64,000 nt of DNA from Streptomyces sp. NBC_01314 (GTDB taxonomy: Bacteria; Actinomycetota; Actinomycetes; Streptomycetales; Streptomycetaceae), in contig NZ_CP108394.1 of the NCBI RefSeq assembly GCF_041435215.1, positions 8,990,001-9,054,000 of the forward strand. The letters are read 5' to 3'. Position 1 is the stretch's first letter, and every line of letters starts with the position of its first letter. Positions 34,643-43,663 of this stretch are shown here, one piece after another. The notes beneath the pieces were generated by a model. It was not told the DNA's origin and did not search any database. It saw only the letters and a list, made by a program, of their open reading frames with translations. The position numbers and the translations under genes were made by a program.

Positions 34643-35995
34643 TCAGGCGAGGAGTCGTGTGGTCTGCGGGTCCTGCCGTGGGCTCGGGTGGAGACGGTGG
34701 GACTGCTCGACTTCCTGCGGGCGGGTGGGGCCGTGCGGCCCGGCGAGCCGGATGCGATTGGCCGCGGTGAACGCCTCGTCGAGCCATGGGTCCGTCGGCA
34801 CCTCGCCGAAGAGCCGTTCGAGCTCGCGGACCATCGGCGGAGCCAGCGGGAACCGCCTCCCCTGGCGGCGCTCCTGATACCGGTCCTGGATCTGCACGAA
34901 GAGGAAACCGCTGCGGCCGAAGTGGACCAGTGGCTCGGGTGCGCCGGTGAAGACCAGATCGTCGATCAGGTCGAGGTAGATCGACCGGTAGCTGGCCTTG
35001 CGCTCCTCCGTCCGGTGTTTGCTCGACGTCGGCTGGTGGTCGTCCGCCGAGTAGATGCCGAGCGTGGACTTGCACAGATCCATGGAGAGGCAGTCGCAGA
35101 GCGCGCTGTCCATGAGCCAGGGGAAGGACACGGGGCCCGTCGCGCTGTTGCGGGCCACCATGATGGCGGTCCCGTACGCGTTTCCGGTGTTGCCCCGGAA
35201 CATGACCCCGTCCCACATGTTCGGCGAGTCGTTCAGCGCGTCCTGGAGCCCGACGTGTTCGTCCCCCGGCAGGAAGTCCATCTTCTCCGCGTACTGGACG
35301 ATGGCCTGCCGGACCAGCGACAGCAGCGCGTGGACCGCGTCGCGCCCCCAGCCGGCCGCGTCCATCGCCCGCACCAGGTCGGGCACGGATCGGCCGTACA
35401 TGCGAAAGCGGCCACCGACCAGATCGAGCGGGGGTATGCAGATGTCGTCGATGACGGTGGCGAAGGCTATGTAGTGGAGCCCCAACGGGTCCGCGCCGAA
35501 CCGCTCACCGCACCAGCAGGCCATCCACTGGACGGTGTCCCGGCAGGCGCGGGACACCGTGTCGGCGGCCTTCACATCGTGCTTCTTCGTCCAGTCGGCA
35601 TAGTGCTCGGGAGTCCTGCCACCTCGTGCCTGTACGGTGTCCCACCGCTCTGTGACCTTCTCCAGCAGTGGCCACACATTCACCTCGTGGCACTGGGCGA
35701 CCGGGCCGGCGTACCCGTGCTCACCCATGACGGCGTACAGGTGAGCGGTCTGCTTGTTGTAACGGGACCTCGTGGCCGCGGGACGGACGGTTTTCGCCGG
35801 GCTCCGCGGGTAGTGAAGGAACGAACACGTCAAACCGCGATCGCAAGCCGGTCCGCACCAGAGTTCGTGCGACCGGTGCAGCAGCTCCTGAATCCCCCTC
35901 GTGCCTGACAGCTGCTCGAGAGCTTCTTGCGCAGAGCCCTTCCAAGCGAGCATGTCCGGGGTAACCATCGAGACGTCAACGCCATTTGATGCCAT
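34643..35995 (-). CDS. Unrecognised helical, Cys-rich protein of 450 residues
   Basis: I do not recognise this family. ATG 35995 has GGAGG at good spacing. It has no signal peptide or membrane helix and reads as mostly alpha-helical. Visible features are C47-x3-C51-x5-C57-x3-H61, which could bind metal; VIDDIC at 181-186; a CDCLSMDLCK segment; a DLIDDL segment; and several further Cys. The Asp-rich VIDDIC plus a later D..S element faintly recalls class I terpene synthases, but spacing and the rest of the motifs do not fit, so no function is claimed. Its upstream region is AT-rich, unlike its neighbours. The gene stands alone between a pseudouridine synthase and a permease. Confidence 0.75.
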   Translation of the reverse strand: MASNGVDVSMVTPDMLAWKGSAQEALEQLSGTRGIQELLHRSHELWCGPACDRGLTCSFLHYPRSPAKTVRPAATRSRYNKQTAHLYAVMGEHGYAGPVAQCHEVNVWPLLEKVTERWDTVQARGGRTPEHYADWTKKHDVKAADTVSRACRDTVQWMACWCGERFGADPLGLHYIAFATVIDDICIPPLDLVGGRFRMYGRSVPDLVRAMDAAGWGRDAVHALLSLVRQAIVQYAEKMDFLPGDEHVGLQDALNDSPNMWDGVMFRGNTGNAYGTAIMVARNSATGPVSFPWLMDSALCDCLSMDLCKSTLGIYSADDHQPTSSKHRTEERKASYRSIYLDLIDDLVFTGAPEPLVHFGRSGFLFVQIQDRYQERRQGRRFPLAPPMVRELERLFGEVPTDPWLDEAFTAANRIRLAGPHGPTRPQEVEQSHRLHPSPRQDPQTTRLLA

Positions 35996-36186
35996 AGCCC
36001 GAGCCTCCGCAAGAAGTCCCCACTTCTGGCTGCAATCCCAGCGTGCGGGCGACGGCCGGTCGCCGTGAAGGGGCGTACGGCGAGCGTACTGCGGCACATA
36101 AGGGGCGCATTCGGTTGAAAATTTGTCATGAATGATACGCAGGTTGGCTGGAGTTGTCCCCTGCTTCGATCACGACTGTTTGATTG

Positions 36187-37737
36187 TCACGGTTGACCCG
36201 GCGCCGCCGGAGTGGATTCCCCAGTGGCGCGCATCCGTCGGGTCCGCGTCAGGTGGTAGAGGAGGCCGAGGGCCACCGTGGTGAGCAGGAACAGAAGGGT
36301 GAACCACTGGAAGTACCAGTGACCGCCTGCGGGGTCGTAGACCTCGGCGCGGGGCCAGGCCAGGTTGGCGGTCATGAAGAGGCCGTAGAGGAGAGCGAGG
36401 GCGTTGACGGGGGTGCCCCAACGGCCGAGGGAGAAGAGGGGCTTGCCGGTCTCGTCGGTGCCGCCGGAGGGGAGGGTGCCCTTCAGGCGCCGTACCAGGA
36501 GCGGGCCGGTGACCATCGCGTACGCCAGGTACAGCATCACGATGCAGGTGGTGCCGATGGCCAGGAACGCCTCCGGCGAGGCGAAGTTGAGGAGCAGCAG
36601 GGCGGCGGCGAGGACGCCGACGACCAGGGCGGGGGCGGTGGGCATGCCCGTGCGCGGGTTGACCCTGGAGAGCGACCCGGCGAAGGGGAGCCGGCCGTCG
36701 CGGGCCATCGAGAAGAGCATGCGGCAGGCCGACGTCTGGATCGCGAGCGTGGCCACGGCGATCGCCACCACCACGTCGGCCAGCAGGAAGCGGCCCACTC
36801 CGTCGCCGAGGCTGCTGGTCAGCACATAGCTCAGGCCGTCCACGCCCAGCCTGCCGTCGGTGAGGCTGGGCGCGGCGAGCAGACCGGCCAGGACGAGGAG
36901 ACCGCCGAGCAGGCCGGCCGCGCCGAGTGCCGTCAGGATCGTGCGGGGCGCGGTGCGGCGGGGGTGGTGGGTCTCCTCGCTCATCTCGCCCGCGCTGTCG
37001 AAGCCGATCATCACGTACGCCGCCATGAACGAGCCCACCAGCAGGGCGCCGAGGAGGTCGGTGCTGCCCTCGGTGGTGTGGAAGGTGATGCCGGGGGAGC
37101 GCTCGGAGTGGGTGAGCAGGAGGACGATGATCAGGATCGCGCCGATGATCTCGGCGGTCACGCCGACCCGGTTGACCACGGACAGCACCCGGTTGTCGAG
37201 GACGTTCACGAACGTGGTGAGGGCCAGCAGGATCACGCCCAGGACGGCCGCGTTCGCCGCGCCCGTCGCCGTGGTGGGTGCCGGGTCGCCGCCCACGATC
37301 TGGAAGCCCGACCAGATCGCGGGCATCACCATCTGCAGCGCGAGCGCGGCCGCCGCGACCACCACGATCTGCCCGATCACCATGATCCAGCCGGCGAACC
37401 AGCCGAACGTCGGGTTGGACAGCCGGGACGACCACTGATAGATCGCGCCCGATATCGGGTAGCGCGCCGCGAGCTCCGCGAAGCACGCGGCCACCAGCAG
37501 CTGGCCGATCAGCACCGCCGGCCAGGTCCAGAAGAAGACCGGGCCGCCGAAGGCGTACCCGAAGGCGAAGAACTGGAAGACGGTCGTGAGGACCGAGATG
37601 AAGGAGAAACCGGCGGCGAACGAGGCGTACCCGCGCAGACTGCGGTGCAGTTCCTGGCGGTAGCCGAACTCGGTCAGGGAGCGGTCGTCGGGGGAGTGGG
37701 GTGGCTCCGGACGGACATCGTGGGCGGTGCTCGTCAT
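36187..37737 (-). CDS. APC-superfamily permease, probably of the guanidine/urea-carboxylase regulon
   Basis: The 516-residue amino acid-polyamine-choline transporter has about twelve membrane helices. The conserved region SGAIYQWSSRLSNPTFGWFA and the loop GFDSAGEMSEETHHPRRTAP match the subfamily that older annotation calls 'urea carboxylase-related amino acid permease'. ATG 37737 follows a weak GCAGGTTG. A palindrome 56 bases upstream is nearly identical to that before the DUF1989-carboxylase operon 10 kb away, so both are probably controlled by the TetR protein. The substrate, a guanidine- or urea-related cation, is inferred. Confidence 0.88.
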   Translation of the reverse strand: MTSTAHDVRPEPPHSPDDRSLTEFGYRQELHRSLRGYASFAAGFSFISVLTTVFQFFAFGYAFGGPVFFWTWPAVLIGQLLVAACFAELAARYPISGAIYQWSSRLSNPTFGWFAGWIMVIGQIVVVAAAALALQMVMPAIWSGFQIVGGDPAPTTATGAANAAVLGVILLALTTFVNVLDNRVLSVVNRVGVTAEIIGAILIIVLLLTHSERSPGITFHTTEGSTDLLGALLVGSFMAAYVMIGFDSAGEMSEETHHPRRTAPRTILTALGAAGLLGGLLVLAGLLAAPSLTDGRLGVDGLSYVLTSSLGDGVGRFLLADVVVAIAVATLAIQTSACRMLFSMARDGRLPFAGSLSRVNPRTGMPTAPALVVGVLAAALLLLNFASPEAFLAIGTTCIVMLYLAYAMVTGPLLVRRLKGTLPSGGTDETGKPLFSLGRWGTPVNALALLYGLFMTANLAWPRAEVYDPAGGHWYFQWFTLLFLLTTVALGLLYHLTRTRRMRATGESTPAAPGQP

Positions 37738-37792
37738 GGCGGCAACCTGCTTTCGCACGAGCGGCGCGAGCATTCGCGCCCGAGTGGCGCGA

Positions 37793-37814
37793 ATTCCTGT
37801 CGGGCGACAGAAAT
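37793..37814. promoter_or_regulatory. Second copy of the TetR-type palindrome
   Basis: ATTCCTGTCG-N2-CGACAGAAAT has one arm mismatch and is followed by TAGGGG, as at 27679-27700. It lies between the permease gene and the divergent N-formylglutamate amidohydrolase-like gene. Confidence 0.7.
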
Positions 37815-37996
37815 TAGGGGAGGCCTGTGTCGCACGTGTCACGCGACCGTGTCCGGGGCGAGCCCAAATCCTCACGACCGTCGCGGGGGTGCGCAGTTGG
37901 GGGCAGGAGAGGTGAGTGAGGGGTTCGGCGAGGGAGTGCGTGCGTCGTCGGTCCTCGCCGTCGGGCGCGCCGGCGACCCTGTGCGAGGATCCACGG

Positions 37997-38797
37997 ATGA
38001 ATGACGCGTCGCCCTCCTACCGGCTCCTTTCGGGCGCGCACGAGTCACCCGTGCTGCTGCACGTGCCGCACGCTTCACGGGTGATCCCGGCGGGCGTCCG
38101 GGACGGGATCGTGCTCGACGATGCCGCGCTGGAGCGGGAGTTGGACCACATCACCGACGCGTACACGGACCTGATCGCGGAGCGGGCCGCCGAGCGGTCG
38201 GCCGCACGCCCCTGGCGGTTCGTGAACCGGCTGTCCCGGCTCGTGATCGACCCCGAGCGGTTCCCGGACGAGCGGGAGGAGATGCTGGCGGTGGGGATGG
38301 GGGCGGTCTACACGAGGACCACGCATCGGGAGGCCCTTCGAGGGGTCGCTCACGACGGACAGCCCCTCGTCGACCGCTACTTCCACCCGTACGCCGCCGC
38401 CATGACCGCCGCCGTGAGGGACCGGCTGGAGGCCGTGGGCCGGGCCGTGATCGTCGACGTCCACTCGTACCCGAGCGAGCCCCTGCCCTACGAACTGCAC
38501 GGCGACGGCCCCCGGCCGCCCGTCTGCCTGGGAACCGACCCCTTCCACACCCCGGCCGGCCTGCTTGCCGCCGCCGAGGACGCGTTCGCCGGGTTCGGCG
38601 GCACCGGCGTCGACAGTCCCTTCGGGGGCGCGTACGTCCCGCTGGAGTACTACGGGCACGATGCGCGGGTGACGGCCCTGATGATCGAGATCCGCCGGGA
38701 TGTCTACATGAGCGAGCCGGGTGGGGCGGCGGGGCCGGGAGTGAGGGTGGTCGCGGACGCGCTGGCCCGGTTGGTGGACGTACTCACGACCGTCTGA
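37997..38797 (+). CDS. N-formylglutamate amidohydrolase-family protein
   Basis: The 266-residue protein carries VLLHVPHASRVIP, VNRLSRLVIDPERF, VIVDVHSYPSEPLPYE and ALMIEIRRDVYM, the metal-binding and catalytic blocks of the family. Members release formate from N-formylglutamate or act on related amide bonds. ATG 37997 was chosen over upstream GTG codons because GAGGAT lies about 10 bases upstream. It is divergent from the permease, sharing the palindrome-bearing space, and converges with the next gene with a 14-base overlap. Confidence 0.85.
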   Translation: MNDASPSYRLLSGAHESPVLLHVPHASRVIPAGVRDGIVLDDAALERELDHITDAYTDLIAERAAERSAARPWRFVNRLSRLVIDPERFPDEREEMLAVGMGAVYTRTTHREALRGVAHDGQPLVDRYFHPYAAAMTAAVRDRLEAVGRAVIVDVHSYPSEPLPYELHGDGPRPPVCLGTDPFHTPAGLLAAAEDAFAGFGGTGVDSPFGGAYVPLEYYGHDARVTALMIEIRRDVYMSEPGGAAGPGVRVVADALARLVDVLTTV

Positions 38798-40397
38798 ACG
38801 TCCCCAGCCCGGTCTCGTCGAACGCCTCGATCGTCACCGATGTCGCCCTGCCGTTCTCGTCGCCCTTGAAGGTCACGCCCGACGGGCCGCTGGCGTTCTC
38901 GCCCACCGTGTCGAAGGAGAACGTGTCGCCCGCGTAGTGGGTCAGGCGGAAGGTCGTGGGCTTCGGGCCGAGGCGCATGGTCAGGTCGCCGTTGGTCTCG
39001 GTGACCGTGACGGGGCCGTAGTACGGGTTGGCGTAGGTGCCCGTGCAGGTGGAGTCGGCGCGGGCGTCGGAGGCGTCGTCCGGGGGCTTGGAGTAGTCGG
39101 TGGGGGAGCGGGACTTCTGGGCCTCCTGCTCGTAGATCTGGCCGGCCAGGTCCAGCCAGTCCTCGGTCGGCTTGCCGTGCTGGGCCGTGTCGAGGAAGTC
39201 GAGCGAGACGGCGTCGGCCAGGCCGACGGGTGCGCCGTTGGTGAGGACGGCGATGCCGAGCTGTTCGCCGGGCAGCATCGTGACGTTCGTGTGGGCACCG
39301 AGGGCGAATGCGCCGGTGTGGCTCAGGCGGAGACGGCCGAGGTCGTCGTAGGAGACGTTCCAGCCGAGGCCGTAGAAGCCGGCACGGCCCGCCGGTGCGG
39401 GCGGCGGGGCGGAGACGATCGCGGGGGCGTGGGTGCGTTCGAGGGGATCGGCGGCGATGACGCGGTCGCCGTCCAGCTCGCCGTTGGCGAGCTGGAGCCG
39501 CAGCCAGAGGGAGAGGTCGCGGGCCGTGGAGCTCGCACCGCCCGCCGGGGACTGGGCATCGGCGTCCCGTACGTACCGCGCCTCCCAGTCGCCGGTGTTC
39601 CCGCTCTCGGCGCCGTCCTCACGGACGTGGGCGAAGGCCTTGTTGTTCGCGCCCTCGTAGTCGCTGAAGCGGGAGCTGGTGGCATCCATGCCGGCCGGCT
39701 TGTAGAGGATGTCCTCGGAGAGCTTCTCCCAGCTCGTCCCGGCGGCGTCGGCGACGGCCTGACCCGCCGCCGTGAGGCCGAAGTTGGTGTACGCGTAGCT
39801 CGCGCGGAACGGCGTCAGGGGCTCCAGACGGAGGTGTTCGAGGATGTAGTCGCGGTCGTAGCCGAGGTCCTCCAGGAGATCCCCGGCGTGGTCGGGCAGG
39901 CCGCTGCGGTGGGAGAAGAGGTCGGCCAAGGTGACGTGGTCGGTCACCCAGGGGGCCTTGAGGGCGAAGCCGGGGAGGTGTTCGGCCACCGGGTCGTCCC
40001 AGTCGACGATCTTGTCGCCGATGGCCCCGGCGACCACGGTCGAGGCCAGCGGTTTCGAGAGGGAGGCCAGTTGGAACACGGTGTCCGGGTCGACCCGGCC
40101 GTCCTGGCCGACGTGCCGCTTGCCGTAGCCGTCCAGGTGGACGACCTGGTCCTTGTGGACGACGGCCACCGAGACCCCGGGCACCCCGGTCCGGTCCATG
40201 CCGCGCTCGACGATGCCGTCGAGGGCGTCGACCGCCCGGTCGACGTCCTCCTGCGTGAGCCGGGGCGGCGGCTGCGGCGGGGGAGCGGCGGAGGCGGTAC
40301 CGATGCCGTACGGGGCACCGCCGAGGACGAGGAGCGCGGCCAGGGCCGTCGCGCCCCGGACCCTGCCTCCGCGTGCCGTCGTGTGCCGAACAGCCAT
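38784..40397 (-). CDS. Secreted serine hydrolase, beta-lactamase/D-Ala-D-Ala carboxypeptidase family
   Basis: The 537-residue protein has an N-terminal signal peptide (about 1-38, GATALAALLVLGG..ASA). The class C beta-lactamase-like domain has SLSK (S-x-x-K), YTN (Y-x-N) and HTG in the KTG position. A C-terminal beta-barrel-like domain follows (about 430-537). The substrate may be a peptide, ester or cell-wall component; beta-lactam hydrolysis is not implied. ATG 40397 gives a clean signal peptide; no strong ribosome site is seen. Confidence 0.9.
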   Translation of the reverse strand: MAVRHTTARGGRVRGATALAALLVLGGAPYGIGTASAAPPPQPPPRLTQEDVDRAVDALDGIVERGMDRTGVPGVSVAVVHKDQVVHLDGYGKRHVGQDGRVDPDTVFQLASLSKPLASTVVAGAIGDKIVDWDDPVAEHLPGFALKAPWVTDHVTLADLFSHRSGLPDHAGDLLEDLGYDRDYILEHLRLEPLTPFRASYAYTNFGLTAAGQAVADAAGTSWEKLSEDILYKPAGMDATSSRFSDYEGANNKAFAHVREDGAESGNTGDWEARYVRDADAQSPAGGASSTARDLSLWLRLQLANGELDGDRVIAADPLERTHAPAIVSAPPPAPAGRAGFYGLGWNVSYDDLGRLRLSHTGAFALGAHTNVTMLPGEQLGIAVLTNGAPVGLADAVSLDFLDTAQHGKPTEDWLDLAGQIYEQEAQKSRSPTDYSKPPDDASDARADSTCTGTYANPYYGPVTVTETNGDLTMRLGPKPTTFRLTHYAGDTFSFDTVGENASGPSGVTFKGDENGRATSVTIEAFDETGLGTFRRS

Positions 40398-40788
40398 GGA
40401 TTCATTCAAACGGGTGAGTCGGGCTTTGTCCTGCGGAGGCAGGGGGTCCGGCAGCGGGGGCGCGCGGGCGGGGTTGCCGAACCGCACGGGTCACGTGGAC
40501 CGTGCTGCCGGGGCCCCGTGGGCCGGGCCACTGGGGGCCTGTCGGCTGGCCTACTGGCGCCCCGTGGAGTCATGCGGTAGGTCGCCGGGCCGTACGAGGT
40601 CGCGTGTGGCCGAACTCGTACGGCGTCGTCGCGCCCGCCGGTCGCCGGGCCCTGAGCGGGTTACGCGGGCCGGGCCGCCGGTCGCCCGTGTGGTTGCGCG
40701 GGGTGGTGGCCGGGGGCGCACGAAGCCGTGCGCGCAGCCACCCTCGTACGGGGTCGCGTCGGCCGGGTCGCCAGGCCCCGAGCGTGGG
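40398..40788. other. 391-base gap without a gene
   Basis: GC-rich sequence with scattered copies of GGTCGCCGGGC and CTCGTACGG-like words. No coding bias consistent with a gene, and no hairpin with a T-tract, was found. Confidence 0.5.
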
Positions 40789-41634
40789 TCACGCAGTCGG
40801 CGGCGTGCCCTCCTGCTCCGCCTCGACGCTTGCGTTCCACGCCTTCTTCGCGGCCTGCCAGCCGTCCTCGTCGTGGCCGAGGCGCCAGTAGCCGGAGATC
40901 GACAAGTCCTCGCGGGGGACGGCGAGTTCGACGCGCAGCAGGCGGCGCAGCTCCTTCACGAAACCCGCCTCGCCGTGGACGAAGGCGTGCATCCGGCCCT
41001 CGGGGAACCGCAGCGCGCGGACGGCCTCGACCAGGGCGGCGCCGACGGGCCGGTCGCCCCGGTGCAGCCAGACGACCTCCGCATCGGAGTTGATCTTCTG
41101 CTCCTCCTCGGGGCCGGCGACCTCGACGATCGCGTGGACGCGGGCGCCGTCGGGGAGGGCCTCCAGGGAGGCGCCGATCGCCGGCAGGGCGCTCTCGTCG
41201 CCGACGAGGAGATGCCAGTCGGCCTCCGGATCGGGAGCGTAGGCACCACCGGGGCCGAGGAAACGGACCAGCTCGCCCGGCTGGACGCGGGTGGCCCAGG
41301 GGCCGGCGATGCCCTCGTCGCCGTGGAGCACGAAGTCGAGGGTCAGCTCGGCCAGTTCGGAATCCCAGGCGCGCACGGTGTACGTCCGGGTCACGGGCCA
41401 CTGGTCCCGGGGGAACTCCGCGCGGATCCGCTCGATGTCGAAGGGCTCCGGGTAGGTGACACCCTCGGGGCCGAACAGGAGCTTCACGTAGTGATCGGTG
41501 CTGCCGCGCGGGGAGAACTCGGCGAGGCCGTCGCCACCGAGTACGACGCGCTGCATGTGTGGGGTGAGCCGCTCGGTGCGGACGACTCGCGCGGAGTGGG
41601 GCTTCGGGGCCCTGCGTACCGGACGCTCTGCCAT
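40789..41634 (-). CDS. Siderophore-interacting protein (ferric-siderophore reductase family)
   Basis: The 281-residue flavoprotein belongs to the SIP family related to E. coli ViuB/YqjH. It has an FAD-binding barrel with TRTYTVRAWD (R-x-Y-T/S) and GPGGAYAPDP. A NAD(P)-binding half contains LLVGDESALPAIGA and GYWRLGHDEDGW. It reduces ferric siderophores to release iron in the cytoplasm. An iron-box match sits 18 bases upstream of the start, so it should be repressed by iron through a DmdR/IdeR-type regulator. Confidence 0.93.
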   Translation of the reverse strand: MAERPVRRAPKPHSARVVRTERLTPHMQRVVLGGDGLAEFSPRGSTDHYVKLLFGPEGVTYPEPFDIERIRAEFPRDQWPVTRTYTVRAWDSELAELTLDFVLHGDEGIAGPWATRVQPGELVRFLGPGGAYAPDPEADWHLLVGDESALPAIGASLEALPDGARVHAIVEVAGPEEEQKINSDAEVVWLHRGDRPVGAALVEAVRALRFPEGRMHAFVHGEAGFVKELRRLLRVELAVPREDLSISGYWRLGHDEDGWQAAKKAWNASVEAEQEGTPPTA

Positions 41635-41651
41635 GACGGCCTCCCAAAAAA

Positions 41652-41670
41652 CCTAGTAAGGCTCACCTAA
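41652..41670. promoter_or_regulatory. Iron box (DmdR/IdeR/DtxR-type operator)
   Basis: CCTAGTAAGGCTCACCTAA matches the 19-bp consensus TTAGGTTAGGCTCACCTAA closely, best in the right half. It lies directly before the siderophore-interacting protein gene. Confidence 0.8.
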
Positions 41671-41807
41671 GTTATCATCTCCCCCTTGTTAACACCTACG
41701 CATGTGGCGTGAGCGAGGACTTCACGATGTGAATCGCGCCTCACCGTCCTCACCACCGGAGTGTCACCCCACCCTCCGGCGTACGCCCCGTCCGCGGGGC
41801 GTCCACC

Positions 41808-42758
41808 TCACGCCTGCAGGGTCGTGAGCAGCCGTCGCAGCGATCCACCGAGTCCCCAGCGCGCCGCGAGTGCCTCCAGCGCCGCCGGGTCCCGCGGTTC
41901 GCGCGGCAGAGCCGTGTCGACGTCCGGCAAGGGTACGTCGGCCGCCACCAGCACCACCTTGGGCGCGACCGCCACATAGGGGCGCGCCTCGTCGAGCCTC
42001 TTGCGCTGCGAAGGCGTGAGCTTCGCCGTCGGGTCGTCGACCGCGGCCATGATCCCGGCCAGGTCGCCGAACTGGTCGAGCAGCTTCGCCGCCGTCTTCT
42101 CACCGATGCCCGGCACGCCCGGCAGCCCGTCGCTCGGGTCGCCGCGCAACAGGGCCAGATCCGCGTACCCGCGCCCGACGACCCCGTACTTCTCGCGCAG
42201 CCACGCCTCGTCGGTCAGCTGCAGTGTGCCCACGCCCTTCAGCGGATACAGCACGCGCACCCCGCGCCCGTCGTCGACCAGTTGGTACAGGTCGCGGTCG
42301 CCGGTGACGATGTCGACCGGGTCCTTCGCCAGGGCGGTGAAGGTGCCGATCACGTCGTCCGCCTCGTACCCGGCGACGCCCACGCGCGCGATGCCGAGGG
42401 CGTCCAGCACCGCTTCGATGATCGGCACCTGCGGCGACAGGGTGTCCGGCACCTCCTCCTCGTCCGGCCCGGCCGCGCGCTCCTCGGCGACGCGGTGCGC
42501 CTTGTAGGAGGGGATCAGGTCGACCCGCCACTGCGGCCGCCAGTCCGCGTCCATGCACGCCACCAGGTCCGTCGGCCGGTGGTCCTTGACCAGCCGGTCG
42601 ATGAACTCGAGCAGCCCGCGCACGGCGTTCACCGGTGTGCCGTCCGGGGCCTTCACGGAATCCGGCACCCCGAAGTAGGCGCGGAAGTACAGCGAAGCGG
42701 TGTCGAGAAGCATCAGGCGTCGGGTCACGCCCCGCATCATGCCGTACACCACCGACAC
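41808..42758 (-). CDS. 5'-3' exonuclease (DNA polymerase I-type FEN domain)
   Basis: The 316-residue stand-alone flap exonuclease has the N-terminal active-site block MLLDTASLYFRAYF, the acidic VTGDRDLYQLV and a helix-three-turn-helix GDPSDGLPGVPGIGEKTAAKLL with intervening acidic residues. It removes RNA primers or flaps. Start ATG 42758 is uncertain: ATG 42737 (MRGVTRRL) is in frame and neither has a good ribosome site. Confidence 0.9.
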   Translation of the reverse strand: MSVVYGMMRGVTRRLMLLDTASLYFRAYFGVPDSVKAPDGTPVNAVRGLLEFIDRLVKDHRPTDLVACMDADWRPQWRVDLIPSYKAHRVAEERAAGPDEEEVPDTLSPQVPIIEAVLDALGIARVGVAGYEADDVIGTFTALAKDPVDIVTGDRDLYQLVDDGRGVRVLYPLKGVGTLQLTDEAWLREKYGVVGRGYADLALLRGDPSDGLPGVPGIGEKTAAKLLDQFGDLAGIMAAVDDPTAKLTPSQRKRLDEARPYVAVAPKVVLVAADVPLPDVDTALPREPRDPAALEALAARWGLGGSLRRLLTTLQA

Positions 42759-43663
42759 GCGGCTCCCGACGCAAGCGCGCGCGGTTCACGCTCCCGCGCG
42801 ACCATCTTCGCGATCGCGGTGCCCATCGGCATCTGAGTGGCCCGCAAAGGGGATTCTCCAGCAGCGCGGCTTCACTCCCGAGGGCACGGTCGCTGGAGGG
42901 TCGGCGCCCTCAAGTCCAACACCTCCGCGATGTCGGCCCGGTTGGACCGCGCGTACCAGAAGACGAACCGGACGGGGGCGCCCAGAACTGGATCGACGCG
43001 CATCCGGGGATCGTCGCCGAGACGGCCCCCGCGTGAAGTGGCCGAGCCGGGGCTCCGCCGTGCGGAGCCGCTCCGAACGGGCGAGAGTGGTCACGTACTG
43101 GCGTACGAGACAGATCCGGACAACCACGGGGTGGCCCCGGCCACCGATTTCCGGGGCCCTTCCGGCAGGTGGGCGGGTCTCGCGCGGGTCGCCGACTCCG
43201 TTCCCGGTGCGTTCCAACTCCGTCCCACGGCAGATGACTTCGCGACGGGGGCAACGGGCCCGGTGACCGTTCGGACCGTGTCGTGGCTGCGCGGGACGAC
43301 CTCGGCACGCGCCGGACGTACACCGGCGATCCGGTGACGGGGTGTGCCGGACGGGCCACCCCGCGCAGTCGTCGTGGCGGCGGCTCCCCCTTCCGTGCCG
43401 CGTGAGGGGGCCGCGGAAGCGGAGGTGGGACAGTGGTTCCACTGGCGTGAAGTGTGAGCATGGGCCCCCTGCCGGTTTACAGGGATGTGACGGGCGCATG
43501 AAACGGTTTGCCGAACATGCGTAGGGTGCAGAGAACTCTTCAGGAGAAGCGCGCCCGATGAGTGCCGGACGGGTGGGCATCCGTACCGGACCAGTAAGCG
43601 TTCGCGAGCCCACCCGGTGGGCGTCCGTGAGCCGACCGACGAGCGAAGGAGGGAGCCGGAGCG
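42759..43663. other. 905-base gap with no convincing gene; possible decayed fragments
   Basis: Short stretches with gene-like codon use appear in different plus-strand frames between about 42840 and 43036: GILQQRGFTPEGTVAGG, then MSARLDRAYQKTN, then NWIDAHPGIVAETAPA and a stop. This is what a frameshifted remnant might look like, but I cannot name a parent. The rest is GC-rich with no steady frame. TAGGGT at 43522-43527 may be a -10 box for the downstream regulator. Confidence 0.4.

Noticed and set aside
34643..35995. Naming this gene a terpene synthase
   Set aside because: Only a loose Asp-rich motif supports it; the metal-binding triad and effector spacing of class I synthases are not matched.
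38784..40397. Calling this a beta-lactam resistance gene
   Set aside because: The S-x-x-K, Y-x-N and HTG motifs place it in the wider serine hydrolase family; nothing shows antibiotic hydrolysis.
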